Both the position numbers and the translations under genes were made by a program. A stretch of 64,000 nucleotides of DNA from Mixophyes australis (Eukaryota > Chordata > Amphibia > Anura > Limnodynastidae): positions 162,185,224 through 162,249,223 of the forward strand of contig JAVHZZ010000006.1 in the NCBI GenBank assembly GCA_036250195.1. The letters run 5' to 3'. Under the pieces are notes generated by a model that saw only the letters and a list, made by a program, of their open reading frames with translations, was not told the DNA's origin and searched no databases. Shown here in pieces: positions 33,037-46,100 of the stretch (its first letter is position 1; each line of letters begins with the position of its first letter).

Positions 33037-33560
33037 GACGGAATAATAAATTCATATAGTGAAGTATGTCATAAAAACCAGAGCTCAAGAATCAATCACC
33101 CTATCTGTTTTATAAACACCAATGACCTAAATGTTTTAAAGGTATTGGTAAATCTTCCTTATACCTTCTTTGTAAACATTACTCATTTGCTGATGGACAT
33201 TTTTGGAATAATATCTTTTAATGATTCTCCTTCAAGATGCTCTCTTGTATTCCATAACTCCAAAGAAAGATGAAAGGAGAGAATGCAATCTAGGCACATT
33301 ACCCTTATATTAAAATATGCAATCATATTCAAACAATAAAAATCCATATGAATCCCCTGAAGACGAAGTGTAGCAAGTTTCCCAACCAGATGCGTTCGGA
33401 GCAATTTTGTTTATGACAAAAGGATGACTTATTCTCAAGTCCTGAGATCTTATGTCACCTAATCACCCTCAGAGCAGCAAATAGGTAAGTCCATTTGTTT
33501 CACTCCTCATGGTCACCGACGCGTTTCGATCCTTAATTGGATCTTTTAAAAGGTGTGGCA
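33037..33560 (-). mobile_element. Probable PLE pLTR fragment with hammerhead-like end
   Basis: Non-coding AT-rich sequence ending at the right with a PLE-type hammerhead-like motif (33513-33555). I cannot define its left edge or a target duplication. It adjoins the truncated 5' end of the L2 copy. Confidence 0.45.
33513..33555 (-). ncRNA. Degenerate hammerhead-ribozyme-like motif of a PLE
   Basis: Minus strand: TTTTAAAAGATCC, loop AATTAA, GGATCGAAACGCGTCGGTGAC. Stem II (GATCC/GGATC) is perfect, and GAAACGCGTCGG is intact. The CUGANGA box is lost (TTTAAAA), so it should be inactive. Confidence 0.5.
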
Positions 33561-34726
33561 GACACTCTGATGCTCCTGCGATAATGGCCATGATTGGTAA
33601 GGGCTATTTTACCACTTCATTGAGCCAGTCTCAGGGGACATATGCACGCATGACTTCCCTAGCCATGGTCATCAATAATGATGTCTTGGGCTGTCAGTTG
33701 CATGTGGTGGGAAAAAAATTAAATATAAAATATCCAAAAAGTATTTTTTTCTTTAAAGAATTCACAATTATATTTAAATAATAAAGCTTTTTTTTATTGA
33801 TTTTTTTTTCTGTTATATCCATTTTTAGATGGTAGAACAAGCATTGTGGCAGTACATACCTCACACAATGTTTAGGACCCAGTGAATTTTACAGCCAAAG
33901 GAGGTAACCACCACTGATATCACTGCTATTAACCCTTAATGAACAGGGCAATACCCTATCATCTGTGAAAATGGGTGTTTACGTCTGCAATAGGTCATTT
34001 TTTCTACCTCCAGCGCTTTTCACCTCCAAACCTCAGGATTTACTATACAGCAGTCTGGAGAGTGAAAATCCAATTTAATGATGATATATGTTGGTTTACA
34101 AAACCCTAAATAATATGTAGTTTAGACCAAGCCGCCTGGCAAAAGTGGATGAAAAGCATCTGGGTTTACCCCCCCCCCCATGTTTTTTAAAGCCTAGTGC
34201 TACTCATCATTGGGCTGGTTCTCTAGGAAGGAGGTCTGAACAAGAAAAGATTGCCAGACTCTTTATTAACTAGCTGAACAGTTGGATCTTAATTCAGTTG
34301 GCATTGTTTGATCCTCAGGAGCAGTGTGTCTTTGAATCTTGTAAATAGGAAAAATATTTGGTCAGCATACCTGGGGTTGAAATATATTTTATACTTTTTA
34401 AAATATAATTTTGAAATATAAGGTATTTGACCCTATGAGCTTTTTGTCTATATCACTAAACAAGTTAACTAAGCTGACCCACCATAAAATATCAATGTGC
34501 ATTTGGCAGGTCAGTGCTACCCCACTCCCAACGGGCCTACTCTTACAAATAAGCAATGTAATTTTCCAAAAAACAGCTTGTGGAAGATAAATAGGTGAAT
34601 TTGGAATAAAACATAGGACTTTTGGCATCAGAAACATAAAACTTTATTTGGCAAGTCTGTCCTAAAACAGAGGACATTTCTACAAATAATGGGTATAATA
34701 TACAGTGAAAAAACAATGATGCAGGT
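33561..34726. other. No recognisable gene
   Basis: AT-rich sequence; no element recognised. Confidence 0.5.
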
Positions 34727-34740
34727 GGAGGCGGATTAAA

Positions 34741-35784
34741 GCTAAAGAAAAAAACATGCATTGTCCGCACAGAGCCAGGATATACCTCATTGATATATAG
34801 AAATCATTATCCATATAGATGAGGGGGTGCTCCTTCCATATTTGAATATGAGAAAAAAACCAAGAGAGAGAGATGGATTGTATAAGCACTCCTATCCACA
34901 GAAAGTAACTCAATAATTACTATAAATAGTTTTGGGCAACAGCCTTTATAAATAATTATAAAAACATATCTATCCAAATGATGTTATATAACCTCATTGG
35001 TAAAAAAGTGAAATATTAAAAAAGGAAAAGATATTGTGTAAGAAAAAAAATAGTGGTGTATTAAAAACGTAGGATAGTGGAGCCAGGTAAAGAATTGTAT
35101 GGTTGTATGACTATGAACCAATATGATTGTCACCTTTTAAAGCCCCAATTTGTTGAACGATATATTTGGGCAGGTGAGAAAATTAATATTGGTATCCCTT
35201 GTCATAGGGAGAGCATAAAGGAGAAAATGGAAACACTGAAGCTATAAATAATGATATATATATAGCTACATCTCCTTGAAATAATATAGTATGTGATATT
35301 GGGTTAAGTCACATTACTGAAAATATATATGGCATATAAGAGCTTGTGGGAATGGATTCTAATATTGATCCAAAGATCTAAAATTGCTGTCACTGTGCAA
35401 AATATTGATATAGTGGTATTTATTATTCAGAAGTACCAAAACAGCATTTAGTTAAATGAGATACTATCCCAACCAGATATGTGCCATTATGCCTCCCCTA
35501 GATGTCCCTAACTAATGGTCGGATGGGATTTGATAGTCGTACATATTTCACCTAAATATTGAATGCACCGACTAGCTATAGCGATTGCTATGCATTCCCT
35601 TACTAAATATATGAAAAGCGCTATTACTCAGGAATTCCTAAGTTACTAACCACATATTCCGTGGTATGAGAGCGCTCGCGGCACCGCCGCTCGCTGGCTC
35701 CACTTCCGGGTATGACGTCAGTGTTGACGTCAACTACCCATAACCCCCAACGTACGTTTCACTTCAAAAAAAGCTTTATCAAGA
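34741..35784 (-). mobile_element. PLE pLTR insertion, 1044 bp, with 14-bp target duplication
   Basis: Insertion bounded by an exact 14-bp direct repeat GGAGGCGGATTAAA (34727-34740 and 35785-35798). The right end, read on the minus strand, starts with a hammerhead-like motif. A CpG-rich block (GAGCGCTCGCGGCACCGCCG and 'TATGACGTCAGTGTTGACGT') lies just inside it. No PLE coding sequence remains, so this is the PLE equivalent of a solo terminal repeat. The target duplication length is in the variable range reported for PLEs. Confidence 0.75.
35745..35784 (-). ncRNA. Degenerate hammerhead-ribozyme-like motif of a PLE
   Basis: Minus strand: CTTGATAAAGCTTTTTTTGA, then AGTGAAACGTACGTTGGG. The layout (TGATAA box, T-rich stem-loop II, GAAAC, GYACGTTGG) parallels the other PLE copies in the window. 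Box changes make activity doubtful. Confidence 0.5.
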
Positions 35785-35798
35785 GGAGGCGGATTAAA

Positions 35799-38323
35799 TC
35801 AAATTTACTGGAGAATATTACATTAATTTCAATCTTGGTATAAGCCAAAATTTATGTTGAAAACCTCACAAATTATGTTGTTATAAATTATAATATAATA
35901 ATTTCAATAATCTATGCAATATTTGAGTTAAAAGTAATTATTTATTAAACAGTACCTTTTCTGTTGCACATGGTATAAAGAATATTTTAATAATTTTAAC
36001 CACAGCTACTCCTATATTTATTTCAGTGAAAAAAATGTTGTTTAAAATCAAGATGAAAGCAAACAAAAAACATCATATTCCAATATACCTATTAAAGACA
36101 GGGATTATTTGCACAACTTTGTAAATGTGTTTTGGTTTAAATATCCTCAGCTAGTTTAATTCACTAGCATGACAAAACAAAGCATAAACAAAATCCTTGC
36201 CTATCCAGCTTCTAATTAATACATGGGAACTCCCTCTCTGAAGTGAGGAACCTAGTGTCCTACACACATACAAAACAATAGGACTTTCAATTCACAAAAT
36301 ACAGTGTCTCTCAGGAGCCATCTGACCACCTCCCCAGATATTGAGAGACTAATAAACTGCCTACCAGCCTTCTAGCAGCACCTCATCAGGTGCAACTCCT
36401 GATGCGCAGCAACTTGCTAGCTGGCTGTAAAACCCAAAATGGGCCTTATGAATGGAGTCCGCTCTTCTTTCTCCATTCATACCCAACTTTTCCTGCAGCA
36501 AAACACACTCTTTGGGAAGCATTTTACCACACACAAAATCTCCCTGGAGTTTTTAAAACAGAAAAGGTACCCAAAGAATATTCTTTTTGCTGTATTTACC
36601 TGTACCCTATATGCAGTTCCGGGGGATTCCAAGGGTGGTCAGACTTTGAGCACGTGAATCATTGAAGTGGAACTGCAGTAATGCAGAGCAGTGAGTAAGA
36701 GTGAGAGACCACCCCCTAAGTGAGAGGTAGCTCCGGAGCCAAGAGGTACACTTCAACCTGTGAGAAGAAGAGTTGATTACTAATATCATGTGTTGTAGCC
36801 CGTACTAAGTGTTACATGAGTCAATACTAGGACCTTGCTGCAATTACGTATTATGTGCTGGAGTTGAGAAAAGGTGTAAAACTGTGTTTGAATAAAACTA
36901 CATTAATGTCATCCCTAGTAACTGTGCACCACTACCCTTGCTGCACCTACACTATACATTTACTTTTTACCCTGCAATTTCAGGGACACCTGTTTGCAGA
37001 TTTAACTCACAAGACTCTAAGGTGGGAGAAACAGACTGAACTACGGTTTAGTAGTTTTCTCAATGGTACTGAAAATTAATAGAAAATAATGTCCCCTATC
37101 CCCAGGCAAACAGAGGTTAAATAATGAACAAGCTTTATGTCAACAAAGTGTTTTTTATGTATTTAGTTTTATAAATATTTTTTTTTAAAAAATGGAAGCA
37201 CTAATTTGTTTCACATGGACATTTATAGACAAAACATGGTTTCCATCACCAAAGCCTAATTATTACAGTAATGTGTCTGACAAGCTGCCACAAATCCTCT
37301 GTCTGTTCGTCTAAAGACATTTGTACTAGTCCTTATTAGTATAGGATTCTAAACAATTCATGTGTTTGTTACTAGGTATATGAGGCTGCCTGACAGATTC
37401 TTTCCTCCCAATTAAGTCTGCAGAGAATATTGAAGGGTTCTAGTTACTAAGTAGATATAATATTGAAAGAGGAGCAAAGACACCATACACTCGTTACTCA
37501 ATGGCAACTCAAACAGTCAATCAATACAAAATAAGGTATTGATCGTCATTCTCTAGATAATAAGCAATGAAGCCTTAGGATAAGAAAGAGCTTCATTTGT
37601 GAGCTGTATAGGATGGGTTTGATCAATACTGACACAACACACCTTGCCATTTAATAATCCTTGCCCTAGGATTGTGATGACACAGCAGAGGAAAAGGGCC
37701 CAGTGGCCCCTAATATGAGCTCTGAAAATTAAGTATTGAGCATCGAACTATGGAAGACATCTGAGGAATGTGTTTTTTATAAAGATCACAGGAACTGGCA
37801 GATTATGTCTCGATCAATTTTCAGATAAAGTCACGTAACATTAAAGAGATTGTTTGGACTGAACCCTTTGGCTGCCAGATATATGTGCCAAATATTATAT
37901 TGTTTTTAAGTCCCACTGAGTACCATAGTAAATAAATATATATAAAAAGTGGGCATAAGAGGGCAATACAGGCAAAATTAAAAATTACAGAAATATAATT
38001 CATCCCAAAGTTATTTTCACATCACTTCCAAAATATATCAAAATGTAATGATATACTTAGTCTTCCATGTTGATATATTATATTGTATTAAATAATTTGA
38101 CAGCAGAGGAAATTATGTGACATCAGAAGTAAATTTCTAATGTTGTCTTATTTTTGGGAGGAAGATGAAAGTTAACATAACCAGGTCATGGAGAGATCAT
38201 CCTGTAAACACATTTCATTTATTTAGTGAAGCAATGAGTGGTAGATACTGCAAGGTATGAAGTATTCAAAACAAACAGTGCATGTGTGAGAAATTAAACC
38301 CTAAGTAGCTATTTACATATATG

Positions 38324-38326
<3 letters not shown>
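35799..38326. other. No recognisable gene; possible LTR-like stretch at 36.2-37.0 kb
   Basis: Mostly AT-rich. From about 36200 to 37000 composition is more balanced and a polyadenylation signal (GAATAAAAC, about 36891) is present, which might be an LTR end. I found no TG...CA ends or target duplication to support it. Confidence 0.35.

Positions 38327-38379
<53 letters not shown>
38327..38379 (+). repeat. (TA)n microsatellite
   Basis: About 25 TA units. Confidence 0.95.
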
Positions 38380-38380
<1 letters not shown>

Positions 38381-39196
38381 TTTAGTTTTAGGTCAATAAC
38401 ATTTTCTAGAATAAGTAAATAAAAAGAATTTAGGTAATTTGGGCCACGTTTTTAAACCACTGTTTTTTTTCACAGATTACAGATGCTCTTTAAAAAATAA
38501 TCAGGGCAGCCTATTAGACCTTAATTAATTGGTAGGTAATTGATAGGCAGTTTCTGCAGCCACAGACTGGGGTCTCCCAGTTGTTTAATGAGAACAAATC
38601 TGATTCACCTACCTCATTGTTGCCTGAACCATGAAAAATGGGGGGTGGACGAGGGTCATAAGAAATAACTCAGTGTCATTTATATCAAAATAATACTTTA
38701 AACTTATTGCAAGAACCATTCCTGCATAATAATTGTTTGCTCTCTTTAGGCCACCTATCAGCAAAGAACCCCATGGTTCTATCTTCCCTCATGCCTTATC
38801 TGTCATTAAAATTATCTTACTATTTTTGTTTTTATGCTAGCAGGAAGTCTTATAGTAAATAGCAAATCAAAAGTGAAAAAAAGTGGTAAGATGCTAAAAA
38901 AAAAGGTGGTTGCCTGGGGCCTATATAGCCTTTCCACAAACTGTGTCTGCCAGCTACTGTTGGTCAGGCTTGTTTCTTTTCTCCTTCGTTACTGATGTTG
39001 CAGGTACCCTCTAAAATAGCTTTGACGTTTTGGCTGCAGTTATACAATATAATGTAACCACGCTTTCTTGTAGAAAGCTTTGGGTGCAGGTCATACATAA
39101 ATTTGGAGATTAAGAGTGACTGAAAGAAGTTTCTGGCCCTACACAAGTTTCTTATTCTACAGACTGTAGAATGTAATAGTTTATATTATACATATT
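38380..39196. other. No recognisable gene
   Basis: AT-rich; nothing recognised. Confidence 0.5.
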
Positions 39197-39460
39197 GGGC
39201 CCGATTCATTATGGAAAGTAAAAATCATGTTAGAATGCAAGGGGTGAAAATTAGTTTATTAGTTTATTATTTTGCACATAAGATAAATGCTGGCTGTTTT
39301 TTCATGTAGCACACAAATACTTTATTTGATAACCCTATTTTTACACTGAAATATAAAGTTGATCTAGGACATGCCCTATCCCAACTTTAAATCTGTCGTC
39401 ACATTTTAAATTTACACCCTCCTCCAAAACAACATGGTTTTGTCAAGGTTCAAATTGATG
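39197..39460 (-). repeat. Dispersed MITE-like repeat, family A, copy 3
   Basis: Starts GGGCCCGATTCATTATGG on the plus strand. Its minus strand carries the family blocks 'CTACATGAAAAAACAGCCAG' and 'GCATGTCCTAGATCAACTTT' found in copies 1 and 2. It is about 260 bp and non-coding. Confidence 0.78.
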
Positions 39461-41228
39461 CAATCATCATATTATACGCCTGACTGACGGTCAGTCACTG
39501 ACCCGACACATCCAACACTTTCCATAAACATTCCCTCTACCCAAAAGACCCACAAGACCTCATGCAATTTTTTCAAGCATATTAGATAGACAAGATGTTT
39601 CTTTCATGAATATTTCTGCACAAACTGCTATTTGCAGCTCATGAAACTGTTGTCATCATCCAATGAACTAGGGAAAAATTTATCAAAGGTCGATTTATCT
39701 GGCATTTGCTATTGCTGCATCTCGCCACAAATCGCAGACAATTTTGGCCTCCAACCTGCATTGGGCATTAGAGGCTTAAACAGAAATCACTGTTGATTTG
39801 TGCAGATGGACAGTGAATTGTGACGATTATAAACACACCTAAACAATGAAACCAGCCGTCGACTGTAGAAATGAGGCAATTTTTAAAAAATGCTGGATTA
39901 TCATTGGCTGATGTCAATACACATAAATTGCACAATTTCTACCTCACCTGCGCTATAAGCCTGCTTATTGCCTATGATTTATTGATAGGATTTAGTTAGC
40001 TGTAGTAAGAAGGGGGCACACACACGGTGCATTCTATCACACCCCAAGTGGTTCCGTGAGCCTCTTTATATTTGTGATGAGCAGGAGCCTGTGGATTCAA
40101 CTGAGGTCATTAAACACGAGTGATACCCATATCCTGAATCACCTGAATTGACACACAGCAGACATTACAACATCAATCAACCTATATTGCATTCAGTACA
40201 TGTGAAGCATAGGGCAAAGTAAACAAAATAAAAACATACCTAGCAGCCAGCCCTCCTGCATTTGCCCACTAGTAAACATTAAGGGGAGGGCTGACTGGCT
40301 CAGGATATAGGCATCATGGCATAACCCAGGAAAATCAGATTTCAGCAAAAGCCAGCAATTTTCTAAACCCCAGCTTCATATGTCCAGCAGGCTGTATTTA
40401 GACCATGTTGAAAATCGGGTTGGCGATTTACAGAGAGGCGCATTTGAAAATAACGTTTTTTCTAGCGATTTTACAGTTAGTTAGCCTTTAATAAATACGG
40501 TGGTTTGTAACTTGAATAAAAATCTGCAATAAAACTGCCAGTTCCTTTAATCGCTCCTTCATAAATTTCCTCCTTGGTGTTAACTCAATTGATTCTTTTG
40601 CTGTTTATGCAACTTCATGTCACATTATAGTTCTACCCACTGACTTTCCTAAAGGACAGGCCTCAAAAATTGCTAGGTCACATTCCATTTCCACAGTAAA
40701 TATAACAGTTTCACAACTCTTTATTGTGGATATGCAAAACATGAGATCAGTGGGTATTTCTACCATTTATACATTTGTGGCACATGGTGATTGTATACCT
40801 GATAGGAAGAAAGGGTCAGAGGGAGGCGCTTGTAAGTTAATATGAAGTACCTTGTGTTACCATGGAAACAGAATCTTTATCTCTTCACATTGTTTTTAAT
40901 ATGAAAAATATTACAGAAAAAGCAATTATCTAAATTTATGTATGGAAGTACTGTATTGTTTGTCGAGGCAGAACCAGCAGTGCTTCAGGTTTGCAAGTGC
41001 CAATTAGGAGGGATATCAATGCAAACTATTTTTACTGTACATACCTGACAGGGAATTGAGATGATATGTTTTATTGTTTAACATGAGCAGACTAAAAAGA
41101 CCTTCAAACCCAGCTTGACTTGATATTGTTCTAGAGGACGTGAGCTGTAGAGTAATGATACACATGTCACCTGTCAAATTATTTTATTTAGAAATGTGGC
41201 AATAATATATTTGCAAATTAAACATGAT
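39461..41228. other. No recognisable gene
   Basis: AT-rich sequence; no element recognised. Confidence 0.5.
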
Positions 41229-41370
41229 TATTATTAACCTTTATTGATATAGCATTGGTATTCCCTACTTCACTATACAATTAGAAAACCAAAGCAGTAA
41301 TAAAACAAAACTGGGTATTAACAAACATAAAATAGGTAAGAGGACCCTGCTTGTAAGTCTTCAAGCTAGG
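41229..41370 (-). mobile_element. Decayed L2-type LINE 3' tail
   Basis: Plus strand begins ATTATTATTAACCTTTATTG, the complement of an L2 tail with (AAT)n. The following sequence aligns by eye with the complement of the 18.7 kb tail ('ACTGGGTATTA', 'AGGACCCTGCTTGTAAG') with many changes. It is the oldest of the four tails of this type. Confidence 0.6.
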
Positions 41371-41559
41371 AAGACAGGAGTTTGCTACAAGAGATTTGTG
41401 CCAACTACTGCATATTGGTGCAGCCACATTGCGATAAGAGTGTAGCTATATTGGGGTTAGTTTAGAGGTCAGATGGGTGTTTCATTATAGAAATAGAATA
41501 AATGTAAATTTATTGTGTGGGGTGGTAGTCGGTTAGAATAGCCTAGGGAGGTTAAGGGC

Positions 41560-42580
41560 ACCATGGTATTTAATATAGAACATACTTGCCCAGGTTGGGA
41601 GCCTCCATGACGCGCTGTAAATCGCATCTATGTGGCCCCGCACCCCATGACAAAATGACCCTTTTATGTAATTGCATTGTGTATGTGGGTCGAAAATGAC
41701 ACGATTCACTGCGCCCAGCCAATTCCGTCCGTACTCTTCACCTCCCCAACAGCATCTCCTGGATGGGAGGTCTAAAAAAATTGGTAAAAATGATATAGAA
41801 TCACAGAATAGAAGCCTTTCACCACTTGGCACCCAAAAGCATTGCCAGTCTGCTGTAATAAGTAGGTAGGTAGAGGCTGCATTGTCTGACATACCATGTG
41901 GCTTGGATTCAGTGCACATGCCATGGAGCTGTGCTAGGGAAAGACAAGTAGTGTTAAATGTCAGCTGGTATGCAAGTTTGAAGAGGCGAGATAGATTTGA
42001 GTCACATAATCTCGCAAACATTACTCAAACATCTCAGGTAAGCTTCAGACAATGAACTGTCCAAGAAGGTAAAAAATAAAATCATAGGTTGCGGAGAAAG
42101 CACACAATTAGTAATTAGCAGTCAAAACAGGCCATTTCATGGCAAGTTTTGAGTTTCCCTTTTGCTTTCTCTTTGCTCATTACAGTTTGTATAAAAAACA
42201 ATATCACTGGGGCAGCTGAGTGATAGTTAGCTGCCCTTGTAATATTGGACTGGTGAGGCATGGGTTAACTTAGCACTTCACGCGCCCTTCTCTGTAGATA
42301 TACGCATGCATGAGCCAGTCAGATTTTGGCTTTCACTTCCACTTCTTAAAAATGCTTTTAAAAATAGATACAAATATAGTAAAACAAAATATTTTAAAAA
42401 ACTTAGACATTAAAAAATGCTTTATACAAATAATTAGACATTTTTAAAAAGAACTCCCTCTGTTATGCCCATCCTGAGATGGCAATAACAGAACAGGTGC
42501 TGTGGCAGTACTTGCTATATAGGCTTCCCCAGGCAAAGACCTGCATTATAACATGATAGCAGTGTTATAACCTGAGGCAG
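41560..42580 (+). repeat. Local duplication, copy 1
   Basis: Matches 43890-45360 in the same orientation, with moderate divergence and small indels. Shared landmarks are CCATGGT-TTTAATATAGAA, 'CACAGAA-AGAAGCCTTT', 'TAGGTTGCGGAGAAAG', 'ACAGGCCATTTCAT' and 'GGTTAACTTAGCACTTC'. This copy carries a hAT-type MITE (41581-41792) absent from the other. The unit could be a duplicated unique segment or a dispersed repeat family; two copies cannot tell. Confidence 0.85.
41581..41792. mobile_element. Short hAT-type MITE with verified empty site, 212 bp
   Basis: Starts CATACTTGCCCAGG and ends TTGGTAAAAATG (weak inverted repeat), flanked by an exact 8-bp duplication ATATAGAA (41573-41580, 41793-41800). 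The duplicated segment at 43903 reads TTTAATATAGAATCACAG with one copy of the 8-mer and no insert, the expected empty site. Confidence 0.9.
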
Positions 42581-43889
42581 GAATGAAAGTGGGGGACCAA
42601 AAACATTAGAAGGATGGACTTTGAAATAATGTGCTACTTTTTCCTCCATGCACATCTTCATGTTTATCCTCAAGCTCACAAAGCTTGATTGGTTTTCTGA
42701 TGGCAGTTCCAATGACCAGAATGGAGGGGGGGCACCTTTAAATGCTCTAAATAGACAAAGAAGTAACCTTTACTATTCACCATTCACCTGAATACTTTAA
42801 TTTTCCATTTTTCAGCTGCTCCTTTAAGACAAAGTTTCCAGCCACTACAATTTCCTAAACAGTTCATTGGTCATTTATAGAACAATTAAGTGAAAATAAG
42901 CACTGCTAGTAATTAGCTGGTGTATTCTATTGAATACACAGATCAAATAAGCCTTTGTTATTGTCTTGTCTTACTCTGCGCAGCTGGATAGTAACTGTGA
43001 AATGTAGAACACTACCAAGACAGGTAGAAAAATCCATTCCCTTATACAACAGGAATATTATAAAAGTAATATTTATTAGCGCATTAAAAATAGCATTGGT
43101 GCATATTTCGGTTCAGATGAAAATAGCAGCTATGCTAAAGTACATTTTGTCAATGAGCAGAATTATTTAGTAGCATTGAGAAGCCGCATTATTTTAAGAA
43201 ATAAATACAAGTCCTATTTATTACATTACTGTAGTGATAATGGGACCAGATCACAATTTAAATGCAGTGCCCTGCTTTAGTTCGGGATTTTTTATGAGTT
43301 CCCCACATTAAAATGGTTACATTATCTTACAGTCGAACACTTAGTTTTCTTATAGGGAAATCAGATGATAAATCCCGTACTACCATTATCCAGCAGGTGC
43401 TGACGCTGACATTCAACCCTTCTTCCCATCCCATCTTATGTCCTTTCTCATTAGTCTTGGGGTAAGTGAGCAGAAAGGCAGTCAGGCTGCTCCATTTCAG
43501 AAATCCAGTGTGCAGCATTTTGCCTGAAGCAAAGTAGAAAATGATTTCAATGAATGATGAATTTTTTCAATATCAGCCCTGGAAATACAGCATCCAGTTC
43601 ACATCATAATTGTGGCATTACTGGGAGAAATAATGAAGAATAAGCAGATCTAGCCTGGACGCAAACCTATCATACTCATCTGTTTTCATTATTATTCAGC
43701 CTAGTTAGTAAACAAACTATACAGTATCTCACAAATGTGACAGAGACAATTGTCCTTTTCTTGCCTAGAAGGACATATAAGTTTTAAAATAATTGATTGT
43801 ATTGAACCCATGGAGAGATATCACCTTGCATATTGTTTTTATGTAATTTATATATGAATAAAGTCATATAGTGAATATTTATAGAGGGG
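42581..43889. other. No recognisable gene
   Basis: Sequence between the two duplicated segments. A 63-codon minus-strand frame (43518-43327) has no recognisable product. Confidence 0.5.
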
Positions 43890-45360
43890 ACCATGGTGTT
43901 TAATATAGAATCACAGAACAGAAGCCTTTGACAAATTGGCACTCAAGATCCCCAAAACACTGCCAGTATGCTGTAGCTGTAAGTAACTAGGTAGGAAGAG
44001 ACTGCATAGTCTGACATAGTTTGTGGCTTGGATATAGTAAACAGTCCAGAGAGCTGTGTGAGAGAAGGACATTGGTATTAAATGTCAGCTGGTCTGCATG
44101 TTTGAAGGTCTGGGTCACATAATCTCATGAACATTGCTCAAAGATTCCAATTAAACTGTGAATAGTGAACTGTCCAGGCAGTTAAAAGCAAAAATTATAG
44201 GTTGCGGAGAAAGAATACTGGTGGTAATAAGCGATCAGAACAGGCCATTTCATAGAAGTGTCAAGTTCCAGCTATATAAGCTTTGAGTTTTGATTTTGCT
44301 TTCCCTTGCGCAAAACAATTTGTAACTAGCTGAAGTACCCAGCATTGCTTGAGTTTAAATCTTTAAGTTATTAAATTATGAATGAGTTGGATGTAACTGT
44401 CAACCTTTTAAAAATTATTAGCAACTAAGCAGTTCTTCAAACTCACCCATGAGGTGGCTACCCAGTGTCATTTTTTTATTATATTAAATGCCATCCAAAT
44501 CCATTCAGTGGAAGGCCCAGAACAGGTACCCCAGGTCAAAGTTCTGCCCAGTGTACACCACCAGGCGGTCTGATCGGTACCTCAACCCCCAAGTATTTCT
44601 TCTGGGATCCAATGTTACCAGTCTGTGAAGTTTTCATCCAAATCCATACTACAAGCCCAGCATACTACACTATCCTCCCTAAAACCTGTCCAGGATCCAA
44701 CTGTACCACCCTATGTTGGTTTCATCCCAATCAGTGCAGATGTGTCCAAATGCATGCTCAAAGGAAGCTCCCTGGGTCAAAGTTCTGCCCAGCATACACC
44801 AACCGACCAGGACCCTAACCTCGCTAAAATGTGGCCAGGATCCAACTGGAACACCTCGCTTTGGTTTCATCCCAATCAAATCAGTGCAGGGGTGTCTGAA
44901 TGCAGGCTCAGGACAGGCTGTTGGGTCAAAGTTCTGCTCAGCATACATAAACATGAGTTACAACTGGGACACTGACCCCCCTAAAACCTGGCGTGGATCC
45001 AACTGGGCCACCTCATGTTGGATCCATCCCATTCGGCGCAAAGGTGTCCGAATGCATAACTGGAAAGAGAAACAAACACACAGACTAATGAATTTTATAT
45101 ATAAGATAAAAATATATCAATGAGGCAACTAAGTGACAGTTAGCTGTCCCAGTGTTAGTGGCCTAATGAGCAAATGGTTAACTTAGCACTTCCCTGGGCT
45201 ATTCTCTGTAGATATGCACATGCATGAGCAAGACAAATTTTGTTTTTCACTTCAACTTGTTAAAAATGTTTTTAAAAATAGATAAAAATATAGTAAAGCA
45301 GGCTTCTCCAAGGAAAAACTTGCGATATAACGTGCTAGCAATTATAACATGAGGCAATGT
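43890..45360 (+). repeat. Local duplication, copy 2
   Basis: Second copy of the 41560-42580 segment, starting CCATGGTGTTTAATATAGAA at 43891. It lacks the hAT MITE of copy 1 but has its own 0.78 kb insertion (44325-45107). It also lacks about 110 bp present in copy 1 near 42390-42510. Confidence 0.85.
44325..45107 (+). mobile_element. Interspersed element of unassigned class, with internal repeats
   Basis: Present in duplication copy 2 and absent at the matching point of copy 1 (TTTGTA/TAAAAA). It starts ACTAGCTGAAGTACCCAGCA and ends GAATTTTATATATAAGAT. A head of the type 'tagctg..taccc.gc.ttgc' and a TATATAAGAT tail are seen on some amphibian and reptile repeats, but I cannot name the class. 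It contains three spaced copies of 'GGTCAAAGTTCTGCYCAG' and of 'AGGATCCAACTG'-like sequence. No clear target duplication is seen. Confidence 0.6.
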
Positions 45361-46100
45361 AAATGCTGTCATCCGCAATATTTATAATCAATAAATAGAA
45401 TTGGGAAGAAGATTCTTTCTGCTTTGTGGTGTGATTTGGGTTGGAGTATAGAATCTTGAATGGATCAGTTAAGGCCAAACTTTGCCCAGAGTAACATGCA
45501 AAATTACATGCCCAATTACAGAACAAGGCAAATATTCAACTCATGTCTACAAGCAGAATATAACTTGTAAGACTTTTGTTTGGAATAGCAGAGTTCACAC
45601 ATGGAACGTTATCCTGCTGGGAATAGCCATTAGAATAGACTCTAGCCATAAAGGGAAGCATATGGTCAGCAACAATGCTCACACTGTTAATTTATACAAT
45701 GCTCAATTAATATTATGGGGTTTAATGTGTGCTAAGAAAATATTCTAAACTATTACACTATTGATACCTGCCTCTACTGCTACACATGGCAGAATGGATC
45801 CATGGATTCATCTTGTTCATGTTAAATTCTAACCTGTATGTAATAGCAGAAATCAAAATTCATCAACCAGGTGTTATAATCTGCTTTGCATTCCGCTTGT
45901 TACTCAGCTCTGCTATGCAATTCAAGTGTGTCTCCCTCTGAGTGCTTATTGGAAGGCTACACTTATAAGCTTTCACCTGTTTTGCAATCATTGCCAGTTA
46001 GAGCATTTCACGCTCGCTTCCTGGATCTTGTATCTGTGTTCTGAGCTTACATCAAGCAGTTCCTGGCTCTACATTCAGTAGTTGTCCTGATACCTGTCTT
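45361..46100. other. No recognisable gene
   Basis: AT-rich to balanced sequence; nothing recognised. Confidence 0.45.

Noticed and set aside
36200..37000. An LTR of another retroelement
   Set aside because: A polyadenylation signal is present, but no TG...CA ends, target duplication or primer site could be found.
43327..43518. Minus-strand 63-codon frame as a host exon
   Set aside because: No splice-site pair, family resemblance or flanking exon supports it.
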